DNA of 64,000 nucleotides, from assembly GCF_017874215.1 (NCBI RefSeq), contig NZ_JAGGLB010000035.1, forward strand, positions 1 to 64,000. Reading direction: 5' to 3'. Numbering within the stretch: position 1 is the first letter of the stretch; every line of letters starts with the position of its first letter. Made by a program: the position numbers and the translations under genes. The notes beneath the pieces are model-generated. The model worked only from the letters and a program-made list of their open reading frames with translations. It was not told the DNA's origin and ran no database searches. Source of the DNA: Paenibacillus eucommiae. GTDB taxonomy: Bacteria; Bacillota; Bacilli; Paenibacillales; NBRC-103111. Shown here piece by piece: positions 8,384 through 19,739 of the stretch.

Positions 8384-9093
8384 ACCGTCACCTCATAACC
8401 ACGTATCATTCTGGAAACTTGATGATCGCTAATAATCGAACCATCTCTCAGCGTGATTACCCGCTTGGCGCACTCTGCGATATGTGAGTCGTGCGTAATC
8501 AGAACGATGGTATTCCCCTGCTCGTTTAAATCAATCATCAGCTCAAGCACCTCTGCCCCTGTTTTGGAATCGAGTGCTCCTGTGGGCTCATCTGCCAGCA
8601 ATAAAGCCGGGGAAATGGCCAGTGCTCTTGCTATAGCTACCCGCTGCTGCTGCCCGCCGGAGAGCTCACTTGGCTTGTGATGGCCCCTTTCTCCCATCCC
8701 AAGCTTTTCCAGCATGCTGTGAGCTTTCTCCCGGCGCTCTTTTCTGGCAATGCCGCCATAAATCATCGGAAGCTCCACATTCTCCAGTGCATTAAGCCGG
8801 GGAAGGAGGTTGAACTGCTGGAAAATAAAGCCGATCTTCTGATTTCTGAGCGTGGCCAGCTGATTATCCGACATTTTTTCAGTCGCAACACCGTCGAGGC
8901 TATAGCTGCCCGAGGTGGGGATGTCCAGTAAACCGATCATATTCATCATCGTCGACTTGCCTGAACCACTGGGACCAACTATCGCAATAAAATCTCCCCG
9001 GGCAACCACTAGCGATATACCGTTCAAGATGTGGAGTTCTTCTGCGCCGCGCATATAGATTTTGGTGATTTCATTGAGTTCAATCATATTCAT
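8380..9093 (-). CDS. ABC transporter ATP-binding protein (MacB/LolD type)
   Basis: A 237-aa cytoplasmic ATPase with all catalytic motifs: Walker A GPSGSGKST (residues 40-48), Q-loop FQQFNLLPRL, signature LSGGQQQRVAIARAL, Walker B LLLADEPTGALD and the switch His in LITHD. This sequence pattern is typical of MacB/LolD/FtsE-like importer-exporter ATPases. A strong GGAAGGAGG ribosome site precedes the ATG. The gene lies 38 bp after the adaptor gene and overlaps the permease gene by 4 nt. Confidence 0.93.
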   Translation of the reverse strand: MNMIELNEITKIYMRGAEELHILNGISLVVARGDFIAIVGPSGSGKSTMMNMIGLLDIPTSGSYSLDGVATEKMSDNQLATLRNQKIGFIFQQFNLLPRLNALENVELPMIYGGIARKERREKAHSMLEKLGMGERGHHKPSELSGGQQQRVAIARALAISPALLLADEPTGALDSKTGAEVLELMIDLNEQGNTIVLITHDSHIAECAKRVITLRDGSIISDHQVSRMIRGYEVTV

Positions 9094-9131
9094 ACCTTCA
9101 TCCTCCTTCCAGGAACCTGGGATCAGCCCTT

Positions 9132-10886
9132 TTATCTGCTGCGGGTTCCGCCTCCACCGGCACCTGTGCTGCCACTGCTTCCAGCACCACCCATGCCTCC
9201 GCCACCTCCAGTACCTCCGGTTCCACCTGCGCCACCGCCGCCGCCGGGAAAGCCTCCGCCACCAAAGCCACCTGCGCCTCCAGCTCCGCCATTTTGCATA
9301 AATTCCTGCCTCATCCGTTGGATTTCCTCTTGACTTAAGGCTTGCTGCCTTTGTATAACCGGAGTTACGACCTTATCCCCCTCTTTTAAACCTTCAGTCA
9401 CTTCTATTTGCGTCTGGGAACGAATGCCGATCTTGATCTCATGCTTGGCTTCCTCTGTTCCATCTGCATTTTTCAAAGTCACATAACGCTTGCCCTGCTG
9501 TGATTGCAGAGCCTCTGGTGGCAAATAAAGAATATCCTTTTTATCCTGTATGAGAATTTCCGCAGTTGCTGTCATCCCGTATTTCAATAGCTCATTGGTG
9601 TTGGTCACTGCTAAAACTACATCAAAAAAAGTAACACCATTGGTAGTTGTTCCAACAGTGGAAACCTGTGCGACCTCCCCTTTGAACATTCTCCCGGTGA
9701 TCGAATCCACCTTCACTTCAGCCGTCATGCCCGTTTTGATATTAGGCAAGTCCAGCTCATCCACCTGAATCGGCAGCAGCATCGTACTAAGACTGGCAAC
9801 GCCACCGAGCTGTGTATCGCTTGTTATTTTGCTTCCTACCGGATAACTGCTTAGCACATTTGTCTTTTTATTAACGAAATCCGTTGAAAACACGCCATCA
9901 AAAGGTGCCTTAACGGTTAGCTCATTAATTCGCTCCTGGGCGTTATCCAGGCTTAGCTTCTGTTGATCAATCGCTGCCTGCTTGCTGAGGATATCATCAT
10001 TTAAAGAATCATTCGCGAAGACAGCCAGCAGATCACCTGCGTTCACCAGGCTGTTGTTGGAGTATGGCAAAGTTTTTACATAGCCGGATACATTCGCAAG
10101 CACAGTCGCTACCTGGCTGTACTGCAAAACCCCGGTTTCTTGAGAATCCACCTCTCTCTCACCAATCACAGCGGTTCCTTTGGCCACAAGACCAGCATAC
10201 AATGAGTTGTCGTTGGCAATGGAAATCTCGATATCGATCATTTTCCCGCCTTTACCATCCGCTCTTGGCTCCTTGCCAATCGATTGAATCGTGCCGGATT
10301 TAGTCAGCATGAAATTATCGATGGTAAGATCAATCACATCTCCAACATGTAGCTGGACAGCGTCCTCGAGCCCAAAGGGAAGTGTCACTATCAGCGTTTT
10401 CATATTGGAAATCGTAGCTATCTTCGTTGTTTTGTTGACGTTTGAGCCTACTTCCAAGTTGGCTGCATATGTAATTTTTCCGGTGATTGGGGCTGTTATT
10501 TGCATATTTCCCTGCTCTTTGAGCAGATCACTGAGCTGTTTTTGCAACTCATTATAGCTGACTTGGATTTTTTGCAAATCGTTTTCCAGCGCCGGACTGG
10601 ACAGCTCCAACAAAGTATCTCCTGCTTTAACGGCTAAATCCCGGGCCAGATTCATCGTTTTGATCGTTCCATCCGCCGGAGCAGCAATGATTTGACTATC
10701 CTTCGGCTCGAATTGAGAGGTCCCAGATACCGAGGAGCGGATACTGCCCTTTTTCACTTCAACGATCGTTTGCTGTTCTTCCTTTGCAGCGGTTTCGGTG
10801 CCTTTGCTCAAGAATATATAAGTACCGCCAGCACAAACCGCCACAACAATTAAAATGATTAGCCCTTTGCTTCGCCACCACTTCAT
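9132..10886 (-). CDS. MacA/HlyD-type efflux adaptor with Gly-rich tail
   Basis: A 584-aa membrane-anchored adaptor. Residues 7-27 form one N-terminal transmembrane anchor. Duplicated lipoyl/barrel-sandwich segments and beta-barrel domains follow (EVKKGSIRSSVSG, then a second set starting near residue 255), with a helical hairpin near 295-315. The last 55 residues are almost entirely Gly with Ala, Thr, Ser and a final RSR, a low-complexity tail that is not part of the family core. The gene overlaps the lipoprotein stop by 4 nt. In the other frames this Gly-rich DNA produces spurious Pro-rich ORFs. Confidence 0.88.
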   Translation of the reverse strand: MKWWRSKGLIILIVVAVCAGGTYIFLSKGTETAAKEEQQTIVEVKKGSIRSSVSGTSQFEPKDSQIIAAPADGTIKTMNLARDLAVKAGDTLLELSSPALENDLQKIQVSYNELQKQLSDLLKEQGNMQITAPITGKITYAANLEVGSNVNKTTKIATISNMKTLIVTLPFGLEDAVQLHVGDVIDLTIDNFMLTKSGTIQSIGKEPRADGKGGKMIDIEISIANDNSLYAGLVAKGTAVIGEREVDSQETGVLQYSQVATVLANVSGYVKTLPYSNNSLVNAGDLLAVFANDSLNDDILSKQAAIDQQKLSLDNAQERINELTVKAPFDGVFSTDFVNKKTNVLSSYPVGSKITSDTQLGGVASLSTMLLPIQVDELDLPNIKTGMTAEVKVDSITGRMFKGEVAQVSTVGTTTNGVTFFDVVLAVTNTNELLKYGMTATAEILIQDKKDILYLPPEALQSQQGKRYVTLKNADGTEEAKHEIKIGIRSQTQIEVTEGLKEGDKVVTPVIQRQQALSQEEIQRMRQEFMQNGGAGGAGGFGGGGFPGGGGGAGGTGGTGGGGGMGGAGSSGSTGAGGGGTRSR

Positions 10887-11503
10887 TCCTTAACCTCCTT
10901 GAGCTTTGCTTCCAGTAAATCTATGACCTGCTGCTCCATGCTTTGTCCCGTTCCGCGAGCATTCGCAGGTCCATTTCCTTGCCCAAAATCCTTCTTTCCA
11001 AGGGGTTCGCCTTCCGGGCTGCCGCCTCTCTCTGCTTTAAATTCCTCGATCATCTTCTCCCGTTCTTCTGGAGTCAAATCCTGTGAATTTCTGCGGCTCA
11101 CGTCATTCCTTCTCGATTTCATATCCTCTTCAAGCTTTGTATAGAACTCTGTTTGCCCGGGGGTGAAGAGGGCCATAACTTGCGTTTCATTTTCTGCTGT
11201 CATCTGCCCCTCCTCCTTGCTTTTTCGAATAAGCGGGAGCATTTGTTCAGCTTGCGTCTTGTCGATTGATAGCCCTTCCTGCTTATCCATCTGCAGAATC
11301 GCCTGAAACAGCATCACCATCTGTCTCTCTTGGCCATTTTGCAGTTCGGGGCGCCTGTTCTGCATCTCCGATTCCATACCGGGAGACTCATCAGGCTGTG
11401 CAGTTGGAGCTGAGCCAGTCGAATCAGAAGCTTGGGAAGCACAACCACTGAGCAGCAAAAGCATGAGTACTACAATCATCCAAACTTTAAATGAACCTTT
11501 CAT
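10883..11503 (-). CDS. Lipoprotein with Spy/CpxP-like LTPEE motifs, first gene of efflux operon
   Basis: A 206-aa lipoprotein with a type II signal peptide and lipobox LLSGC (Cys21). The mature part is charged and helical, and contains FTPGQTEFYTKL and LTPEEREKMIEEF. These resemble the LTxxQ motifs of Spy/CpxP envelope-stress chaperones. It may sense or buffer the stress that induces the downstream exporter; this is inference from context. It is translationally coupled to the adaptor gene by a 4-nt overlap. TTGGAGGTG lies just upstream of its ATG, immediately after a terminator-like hairpin. Confidence 0.65.
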   Translation of the reverse strand: MKGSFKVWMIVVLMLLLLSGCASQASDSTGSAPTAQPDESPGMESEMQNRRPELQNGQERQMVMLFQAILQMDKQEGLSIDKTQAEQMLPLIRKSKEEGQMTAENETQVMALFTPGQTEFYTKLEEDMKSRRNDVSRRNSQDLTPEEREKMIEEFKAERGGSPEGEPLGKKDFGQGNGPANARGTGQSMEQQVIDLLEAKLKEVKE

Positions 11504-11520
11504 ACTTACGCACCTCCAAA

Positions 11521-11550
11521 TAAAAAAAATCCTGTCACTGTGGACAGGAT
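11521..11550 (-). terminator. Terminator or attenuator hairpin in the efflux operon leader
   Basis: On the minus strand ATCCTGTC (11550-11543) pairs with GACAGGAT (11536-11529), loop CACAGT, followed by a run of eight T. It lies between the kinase stop (11606) and the lipoprotein start (11503). Only 17 bp separate its T-run from the lipoprotein ATG, which leaves no room for a promoter downstream. So transcripts reaching the efflux genes must read through it, which is attenuator-like behaviour. Confidence 0.7.
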
Positions 11551-11581
11551 AAGCGATAACTATGAATAATGTGTGATGCAG

Positions 11582-11598
11582 TTGTAAAATAATTGTAA
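11582..11598 (-). promoter_or_regulatory. Direct-repeat box for an OmpR-type regulator ahead of the efflux operon
   Basis: On the minus strand TTACAA, 5 bp, TTACAA (11598-11593 and 11587-11582) forms a direct repeat with 11-bp period. This spacing is typical of OmpR/PhoP-family regulator boxes. A weak -10 (CATAGT or TAGTTA) lies about 17 bp further along. The box sits just after the kinase stop codon and upstream of the efflux lipoprotein. The OmpR-type regulator encoded next door (13059-13805) is the obvious candidate ligand; binding is inferred. Confidence 0.5.
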
Positions 11599-11605
11599 AA
11601 CGCAG

Positions 11606-13066
11606 TTACCGTTTCATCATAACCGGAAAAACAATACGGAACTCCGAGCCTTCGCCAACCCGGCTTTGAACACTGATTGTACCCTTCATTCCGTTAACCA
11701 GATGCTTGACAATGGTCAACCCCAAACCTGTTCCCGTACCGCCATCAGGGCGCGTGCTTCTGGATTCGTCTGCCTTGTAGAAGCGTTCCCAAATGCGTGC
11801 CAGCTCAGCCTCCGTCATACCACGGCCAGTATCTTGAATGTATAGGATAGCATCACTGCTTGTAACCTCTAACGCGATAGTAAGCTTTCCACCCGAAGGT
11901 GTGAAATGAATAGCATTGTAGATTAAATTATGAATGATCTGCGCAAACCGGTCCGGATCCAGATAAACCTCTACCTCGTCATATTGAGGGGGCGGGACAA
12001 CAAGAGTAAGCGTAATTCCCTGCTCGGCAATAGGATCTTTAAGAAGCTCCAGCACTTCTTCCATCTTATGGCGGATCTTAACCGGCTGCATCTGAAAGCT
12101 ATCGGCCCCGTTTTGAATTCTCGCCAGATCGAGCAGCTCGTTAACAAGCCTCTGCAGACGCTGTACTTCGAGATCGCATATTTGTAAATAATGTGAGTAT
12201 CGTTCCTGCGGGATGACCCCATCGTTCATAGCGACAATAAAGCCGCGCAGTGTAGTTAAGGGAGATCTGAGCTCGTGGGACACATTGGTCAGAAATTCCT
12301 GGCGGGCTCCCTCCCAATTTTCTAACTGATCGACCATGAAATTAAAGCTTGCTGCAAGCTGGCCGACCTCGTCATGCGTTTGGACTGGCACCCTTGTAGA
12401 GAAATCCCCTTTTGCCAGCTCAAGTGCGGCAGTATTCATCTGCTGCAGCGGTTTAGCCAAACGGCGAGATATAAAATACAAGATCACTCCTACTGCAATT
12501 AAAGAAAATAATAAGGGCAGCAATATATTAAACCTTACCGTCGATATACCCTCGTTAATATCACCTGCCGGGATTTGCAGAAAGGCAAGGATCGGCTGTC
12601 CACTAAATTGTAATGGAGCGTAGTAGGCAAACAAATTTCTTGGATTCGTTTCAGATGGCCATGGAGAAAAAACTTCAAAGCCAGATTTTCCTTTCATCCC
12701 TTCAATAAACATGAAATCCATCGGCTTAGGCAGCATAACGCCTTCCATTTCCGTGGAGCCTGTAAGGATGATGCCTCGCTTATCCACCAGCCAAATATGT
12801 CCGTTGATGCTTCGCGCTACAAGCCTCATTGTAATTCTCAGCTCTCTGGTACTGATCGATCCATCCTGGTAGGAATCAAGCAGCTGTGACACTTCCTCAA
12901 ATCTGGAATGCAGCAGCTCCTTTTTATCCTTGTAAAAATAATCTGAAAAATAATAGTTCCAAAAGATGCCGAGTCCTACAAAAAAAAGCACGCATATCGC
13001 CAGAAAGGATACAAATATTTTAAAATACAAGCTGCGGTAAAGTCCCCGAATGTTTGTTTTATTCAT
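11606..13066 (-). CDS. Sensor histidine kinase (HAMP, HisKA, HATPase_c)
   Basis: A 486-aa membrane kinase. A transmembrane helix lies at 15-38 and an extracytoplasmic sensor at 40-175. A second helix follows at 178-200 and a HAMP domain at about 200-250. The phospho-acceptor is His264 in NVSHELRSP. The catalytic domain has an N-box (NLIYNAIHFT), GRGMTEAEL, and the G2 box GTGLGLTIVKHL. It overlaps the response regulator gene by 8 nt and should phosphorylate it. The adjacent MacAB-like exporter is the likely output, as in Bacillus systems that sense cell-envelope agents. Confidence 0.93.
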   Translation of the reverse strand: MNKTNIRGLYRSLYFKIFVSFLAICVLFFVGLGIFWNYYFSDYFYKDKKELLHSRFEEVSQLLDSYQDGSISTRELRITMRLVARSINGHIWLVDKRGIILTGSTEMEGVMLPKPMDFMFIEGMKGKSGFEVFSPWPSETNPRNLFAYYAPLQFSGQPILAFLQIPAGDINEGISTVRFNILLPLLFSLIAVGVILYFISRRLAKPLQQMNTAALELAKGDFSTRVPVQTHDEVGQLAASFNFMVDQLENWEGARQEFLTNVSHELRSPLTTLRGFIVAMNDGVIPQERYSHYLQICDLEVQRLQRLVNELLDLARIQNGADSFQMQPVKIRHKMEEVLELLKDPIAEQGITLTLVVPPPQYDEVEVYLDPDRFAQIIHNLIYNAIHFTPSGGKLTIALEVTSSDAILYIQDTGRGMTEAELARIWERFYKADESRSTRPDGGTGTGLGLTIVKHLVNGMKGTISVQSRVGEGSEFRIVFPVMMKR

Positions 13067-13805
13067 GACTTTGCACCTGGCTGTGTACCTCTAAGGAGTA
13101 TCCAATTCCCCAAAGGGTTTGAATCGTCCATTCTTTATGTGTCCCCAGCTTCTTGCGGAGATTTTTCACATGAGCATCCACAGTTCTTGTCCCGCCTATA
13201 AAATCAAATTTCCATACATAACCAAGCAAATCTTCTCTTGAAAAAACACGTCCAGGGTGACTGGCAAAAAAATAGAGCAGCTCAATTTCCTTGAGTGTTA
13301 GCTCAACTTTCCTGCCTGCCATTGTAACGCGGAATTGCTCCATATCTATACAGACACTCCCAAGAGCCAGCATCTTTTCCTGTTTTCCCTGCTTTTCCTG
13401 CTGATCTGGCTCTGACGGTAACATAGTCTTCGTCCTTCTAAGTACGGCTTTGATTCGCGCCATCATCTCATTGGGATCAAAAGGCTTCACGATATAATCA
13501 TCGATCCCCAGATTAAAGCCTCTGAGCTTATCAATCGACTCCCCTTTAGCTGAAAGCAAAATAATCGGGATATGAGATATAGGAGCGTCCAGCTTGCGGA
13601 TACCCTCACAAATTTCATATCCTGATATATCAGGCAGCATGATGTCCAGGACGATAAGCTCCGGCTGTTCGGTTAGCAGTGTCTTTATCACCTCTTGCCC
13701 ACGATGCAGCACTAAAGAATCATAGCCTGAATGCTCGATATAAAGTCTTACAACTTCCGCAATGTTAACCTCATCGTCAACGACCAGAATTTTACCCAAG
13801 CTCAT
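13059..13805 (-). CDS. OmpR-family response regulator
   Basis: A 248-aa regulator with a receiver domain (DD10-11, phospho-Asp54 in VLDIMLPD, Lys in IVKPFDP) and a C-terminal winged helix (Trans_reg_C; VFSREDLLGYVW, GGTRTVDAHVKNLRKKL). I start it at the ATG at 13805 (MSLGKILVVDDE) because GGGAGG lies 8 nt upstream. A longer in-frame start at 13862 would only add unrelated residues. It overlaps the DUF309 gene by 14 nt and the kinase by 8 nt, so the three are probably co-transcribed. Confidence 0.93.
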   Translation of the reverse strand: MSLGKILVVDDEVNIAEVVRLYIEHSGYDSLVLHRGQEVIKTLLTEQPELIVLDIMLPDISGYEICEGIRKLDAPISHIPIILLSAKGESIDKLRGFNLGIDDYIVKPFDPNEMMARIKAVLRRTKTMLPSEPDQQEKQGKQEKMLALGSVCIDMEQFRVTMAGRKVELTLKEIELLYFFASHPGRVFSREDLLGYVWKFDFIGGTRTVDAHVKNLRKKLGTHKEWTIQTLWGIGYSLEVHSQVQSHE

Positions 13806-14340
13806 TAGATGAGCCTCCCTTGCGCTGCTGCCTGAGGAGTATCTGATTTTTACGTGCCTCAATAACCTCAGAACGGTCTCGCAAGGTATGCTTATGAATT
13901 AAATGTTCATTGCTGCAATCACTAGGATCGTTCCAGCTTAAACCGCGGCTCTGGCAAATGTCCTGGCACTGTTCAAGCAGGATCGGATCTTTAATCGGCA
14001 GATCAATATCAGCATAGAGAATGGCTCCCTCAAGTAAAGCCTGTATGCGCGCAGCAATGGATTGCCTTAGCTCCACGCTGTCCAAACCAAGCCATTCGAG
14101 GTGCTCATCTGTTAAATGTTTATAGGCACTTTGCAGCATTTTCACGGCGCCGGCCATATTGCCTCTGCGTTGATGATATAGACCAACCGCCAGTTGAATC
14201 AATCCGACATAAGCCAGACTGTGTTCATCCGCCGGATGCTCCTTCCAATATTCCTCCATAACTTCATGGCATTCAAAATAATCGCGCTCTGCCTGAAAAT
14301 AAACCACATATTCTGTATATGCTAGCGGATATGTCTTCAC
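13792..14340 (-). CDS. DUF309 domain-containing protein
   Basis: A 182-aa protein with the DUF309 signature ERDYFECHEVMEEYWKEH near its N-terminus, followed by helical sequence (LIQLAVGLYHQRRGNMAGA). The family is common in Bacilli and has no assigned reaction; the conserved His and Glu residues suggest a small-molecule or metal site. I choose the GTG at 14340 (VKTYPLAYTEY) because GAAGGTGA lies at the right distance and family members begin there. The upstream frame to 14379 lacks a good site. It overlaps the response regulator start and probably heads that operon. Confidence 0.8.
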   Translation of the reverse strand: MKTYPLAYTEYVVYFQAERDYFECHEVMEEYWKEHPADEHSLAYVGLIQLAVGLYHQRRGNMAGAVKMLQSAYKHLTDEHLEWLGLDSVELRQSIAARIQALLEGAILYADIDLPIKDPILLEQCQDICQSRGLSWNDPSDCSNEHLIHKHTLRDRSEVIEARKNQILLRQQRKGGSSNELG

Positions 14341-14428
14341 GAAGCACTCACCTTCTCGATCATAGAAATGAGCCCCCACCTGTCAAGCTCTTATCCATAA
14401 TGTTAACCGAAATCCGCCAGTCAGTCTA

Positions 14429-16594
14429 TTAAATACCCAGCTTTAGTTTTTTTAAATGAATGGTAAATGTACTGCCTTGTCCCAGTTCTGATTTTACAGT
14501 AAGAATTCCTCCGTGTGCCTGAACGATTTCTTTGCAAATCGACAGCCCCAGACCGGTACCCCGAATCTGCATGCGATCGGAGTGCTCCACACGAAAAAAT
14601 TTGGTGAACAGCTGGCTAATATCCTTCTCGGGAATGCCTAAGCCATAATCCGTGACATCGATTTGAACCTCGTCATGGGTCTGCTTCATCCCTATATGTA
14701 TTTTTTCGGCGTCCGGCGAATATTTCACCGCATTGCTAATTAAATTATGTAAAACTTGCTGCAGCTTCTGATTGTCCCCTCTTACGATCATATCTTCAGG
14801 CGGTATACTCAATTCTATGTAGTGAGGCTTTCTCTGCCATTGCTCAATAGCTTCATGAACCAAAACCGTAACATCCGTCGGAGCAAAATGATAATCCTGA
14901 CGCCCGGATTCCATCCGCTGAATATCAAGAAAATCGTTTAACAAATCCGTAAGACGATTCGCTTCGCGGTGTACGATCTCTAAATATTTGTCCTGTTTTT
15001 CCTGAGGAATATCTCTATGTAGAAGGATCTCTATAAATCCAAGTATAGAAGAAAGGGGCGTTCTAAGCTCATGCGAGATTACTGAAATTAGATCACTCTT
15101 CATCTCATCCAATTGCTCCTGCTCGGTCCGATCCAAAAAAACGAACAAAATTTCCCTCGTCTGCTCCCTGGCATTCCCGATAGATGACGCGATCAGCTCG
15201 ATCACTTTTCTTTGCCCTTGTAAGCTGTTGTAAGTGAACTTCACTTTAATTTCCTCTGAATTCCCCTCTACAATATACTTGACCTGTTCAAACAGCTTCG
15301 TATTTTTCACTAGCATATAGTGATGAATTCTCTCACAGCAGGCCATGATCGTCTCCCCACGCATGGGTTTAAAACCAAAATAATCAATCATCCTTTGGTT
15401 CGCAAATTGAATAATTCCTTGAGAATCACTCATAATCATCGCCTCATGGTTAGCATCTAAAATCCGCTCCACGAGCTCACCGTGGCTTTGGATCTGTTTC
15501 AGTGTGAACTGAAGCTGCTCCTGCTGGCTGAAAATTTCTTCATTCTGCTCCTCAAGAAGCTCAAATTGCACCGCAAGCTCTTCTCGAAGCTTAATTTCTT
15601 CCGTCACATCAATCGCCACTCCAAGGTAACCTGTCTGATTCTGCTCATAATCATACATAGGCGCCAAAATCAGACTAGCTTTAATGACGCTGCCGTCCTT
15701 GCGGATCATAGACCAGTTTCTTCTTTCCGTTTGTCCATCCTTCACATTATAAATCAGTGACTGCTCAGGACTTACCTCTCTTTGCTGCATGCTGCTCACT
15801 TCCTTGGCACGCGCTTCTAATTCAATAAAATCATGAAAAATCGAGGCTTTCACCTGCTCGTGCTCCAGCATCTCCTGCTGGGTGTATCCAAGCATCTTTT
15901 CCGCTCCAGGATTAAAAGAAGTAATGACACCGTCCAAATCCGTAGAAATAATAGCTACTTCCGAGGCCGATTGCAGAATCGCTTCTTTTTGCAGCACAGC
16001 TGTGTTCATTTCATGAGCATTAATATTTTTGCGCGCGGCCGCATTTATCATCAAATAAATAATGACACAGGAAATGGTTCCAAAAAGTAAAGTAGCGCCG
16101 CTGATCCGAAGCCAATATAGAGGCGGTAATTTGGAAATCACAAAACCCACAACAGCATGAATGATATAATAACTCACAGAAATTTGTAAAATGCGCCGAA
16201 GCTCAAACAGCTTAAGATAGCTTTTGTTGTCAGGGCGATGAAATAAAGCTCCCAGCAGGACAGGAACTAATATGGTTACTATAATTGCAACGTAAGGCAA
16301 GGAGCCTGCTTGATAATACCTGAATAACGAAGGCAGAATTGCCGCAAGTATCCCCGTTCTAAAGCCGAACATATAAGAAATAATCAATAAAGGAACACTT
16401 CTTAAATCTACCAGATAACCATCTACATGAAATTGCTCCTGCATAATAGCCACAGAAAAAATCCCGGTTGTTAAAGAAATAAGCCATTTAAAGCTTTGAT
16501 TCGGCTTCCACTTCATTAAATAATCTCGAAGCGAAATCAATATAAAAGTAATGGTCACAATCAATGTCATATTATGTAAAAACGCTTTTATCAT
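14429..16594 (-). CDS. PAS sensor histidine kinase with LytS-type 5TM domain
   Basis: A 721-aa hybrid-architecture kinase. Residues 1-190 contain five to six helices with the LytS-like 5TM-5TMR pattern (VDLRSVPLLIISYMFGF, then GILAAILPSLFRYYQAG). Two PAS modules follow (about 205-335 and 370-485), separated by a Glu/Gln-rich coiled coil (335-370). HisKA carries the acceptor His in VISHELRTPLSSILGF, and HATPase_c ends with GTGLGLSICKEIV. No response regulator gene adjoins it, so it is an orphan kinase; some such Bacillus kinases feed the sporulation phosphorelay. The ATG has a CTAAGGAGAAG site. Confidence 0.9.
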   Translation of the reverse strand: MIKAFLHNMTLIVTITFILISLRDYLMKWKPNQSFKWLISLTTGIFSVAIMQEQFHVDGYLVDLRSVPLLIISYMFGFRTGILAAILPSLFRYYQAGSLPYVAIIVTILVPVLLGALFHRPDNKSYLKLFELRRILQISVSYYIIHAVVGFVISKLPPLYWLRISGATLLFGTISCVIIYLMINAAARKNINAHEMNTAVLQKEAILQSASEVAIISTDLDGVITSFNPGAEKMLGYTQQEMLEHEQVKASIFHDFIELEARAKEVSSMQQREVSPEQSLIYNVKDGQTERRNWSMIRKDGSVIKASLILAPMYDYEQNQTGYLGVAIDVTEEIKLREELAVQFELLEEQNEEIFSQQEQLQFTLKQIQSHGELVERILDANHEAMIMSDSQGIIQFANQRMIDYFGFKPMRGETIMACCERIHHYMLVKNTKLFEQVKYIVEGNSEEIKVKFTYNSLQGQRKVIELIASSIGNAREQTREILFVFLDRTEQEQLDEMKSDLISVISHELRTPLSSILGFIEILLHRDIPQEKQDKYLEIVHREANRLTDLLNDFLDIQRMESGRQDYHFAPTDVTVLVHEAIEQWQRKPHYIELSIPPEDMIVRGDNQKLQQVLHNLISNAVKYSPDAEKIHIGMKQTHDEVQIDVTDYGLGIPEKDISQLFTKFFRVEHSDRMQIRGTGLGLSICKEIVQAHGGILTVKSELGQGSTFTIHLKKLKLGI

Positions 16595-16745
16595 GGATTC
16601 TTCTCCTTAGGTTCGAAGGGCTATATGTTACTTCTGTAATGATTGGAAAAAATCCTCTTTTTTGCGATATTAAGACCAAAGAACTAGATACATTTTTCAA
16701 AAGAGTACTACGAATGGGGCTGGATGAAGCATTATTTCGATTGCA

Positions 16746-16785
16746 AAAAAAGCCAACTCCCTTAGATTAAGAAGAGTTGGCTTAA
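16746..16785. terminator. Bidirectional terminator between yyaL and a short intergenic stretch
   Basis: AAGCCAACTC (16750-16759) pairs with GAGTTGGCTT (16774-16783). It is followed on the minus strand by a T-run derived from 16743-16750. It serves the minus-strand yyaL gene, 75 bp after its stop. Confidence 0.75.
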
Positions 16786-16792
16786 AAATATA

Positions 16793-16858
16793 ATGATCAG
16801 GTTGATCAGGTTGATCAAGTTGTTCTAACTGTTCAAGCTGTTCTAACTTTTCTACCTG

Positions 16859-16864
<6 letters not shown>
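16793..16864 (-). repeat. Degenerate 9-bp tandem repeat at the yyaL 3' end
   Basis: Eight successive 9-bp units run through the yyaL stop codon (plus strand: ATGATCAGG, TTGATCAGG, TTGATCAAG, TTGTTCTAA, CTGTTCAAG, CTGTTCTAA, CTTTTCTAC, CTGTTAGCT). Read in the yyaL frame past its TAA, they would encode QVEKLEQLEQLEQLD then QPDQPD. So the repeat looks like former coding sequence or a tail gained by slippage. Confidence 0.65.
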
Positions 16865-18965
<2,101 letters not shown>

Positions 18966-19117
18966 GGGGCATCACCTCCTTGGTTTTGGAATATTTTTGA
19001 TGTTGATGGGTTTAGTTTAGCACAACCACAATAAAAGAAAAACTTTGCTGTGACAATGTATAAATTGACCAGGAACTCCAAACAATACACTTACATCCCA
19101 GAATAGGAGTTGTGCAT

Positions 19118-19336
19118 ATGTCCAGAAGAAAAAGCAGCAACACATTGATCATTCCACAGGCTCAACAGGCTCTAGATCAACTTAAATACGAAGTGGCTCA
19201 AGAGCTGGGAATTCAAATCCCTCAAGATGGCTATTATGGATATATGGCTTCACGCGATACAGGAGCCATAGGTGGTCACATAACACGTAGACTTGTCCAA
19301 ATAGCTGAACAGCAATTAACTGGTTTCAAACGCTAA
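19118..19336 (+). CDS. Alpha/beta-type small acid-soluble spore protein
   Basis: A 72-aa DNA-binding spore protein. It has both family signatures: LDQLKYEVAQELGI, which includes the GPR protease recognition site, and GYYGYMASRDTGAIGGHITRR followed by LVQIAEQ. Such proteins coat spore DNA, protect it from UV, and are degraded at germination. The ATG at 19118 is preferred over the in-frame GTG at 19112 because AGGAG lies 8 nt before it. A strong terminator follows. Expression is expected from the forespore sigma factor G, but I did not identify a promoter with confidence. Confidence 0.95.
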   Translation: MSRRKSSNTLIIPQAQQALDQLKYEVAQELGIQIPQDGYYGYMASRDTGAIGGHITRRLVQIAEQQLTGFKR

Positions 19337-19353
19337 TCTGATCGTTATATTAA

Positions 19354-19405
19354 GAAAAAAGACTGTCCTACCCTCTTCCTTCTTGGGGTACAAACAGTCT
19401 TTTTG
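19354..19405 (+). terminator. Terminator of the SASP gene
   Basis: AAAAGACTGT (19357-19366) pairs with ACAGTCTTTT (19395-19404), and an inner TACCC pairs with GGGTA. The T-rich 3' arm is followed by TGTG. It lies about 20 bp after the spore protein stop. Confidence 0.8.
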
Positions 19406-19739
19406 TGTTCTTCAAATGGAGGATAATTAGCTTTCAAATCTTCCACACTGTCATATTTCCCTGTTTCAAAAACAATTTTCGCGGGAGCCTTATCCGTTAC
19501 AATTATTCGATATCAAAATAAAACTCCTTCTATTAAAAGAAGGAATTGAATGGTTTAATAAAATCTACATTTAATTTACTCGCCTGAATACTTGTTTTCG
19601 GTTATGGAATAATGAAAGATTTCTATATCCTCGCTTATAAAGCCTCTTCTTTGAGCTACTACTAGTGTTTCATACATATTGACTGGTTGCATCATTGCTC
19701 ATATCTTCCTTTAAAAATTTCATTTCATAGCACAAAATA

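Noticed and set aside
9031..9333. Pro-rich plus-strand ORF
   Set aside because: Antisense shadow of the Gly-rich tail of the HlyD adaptor gene.
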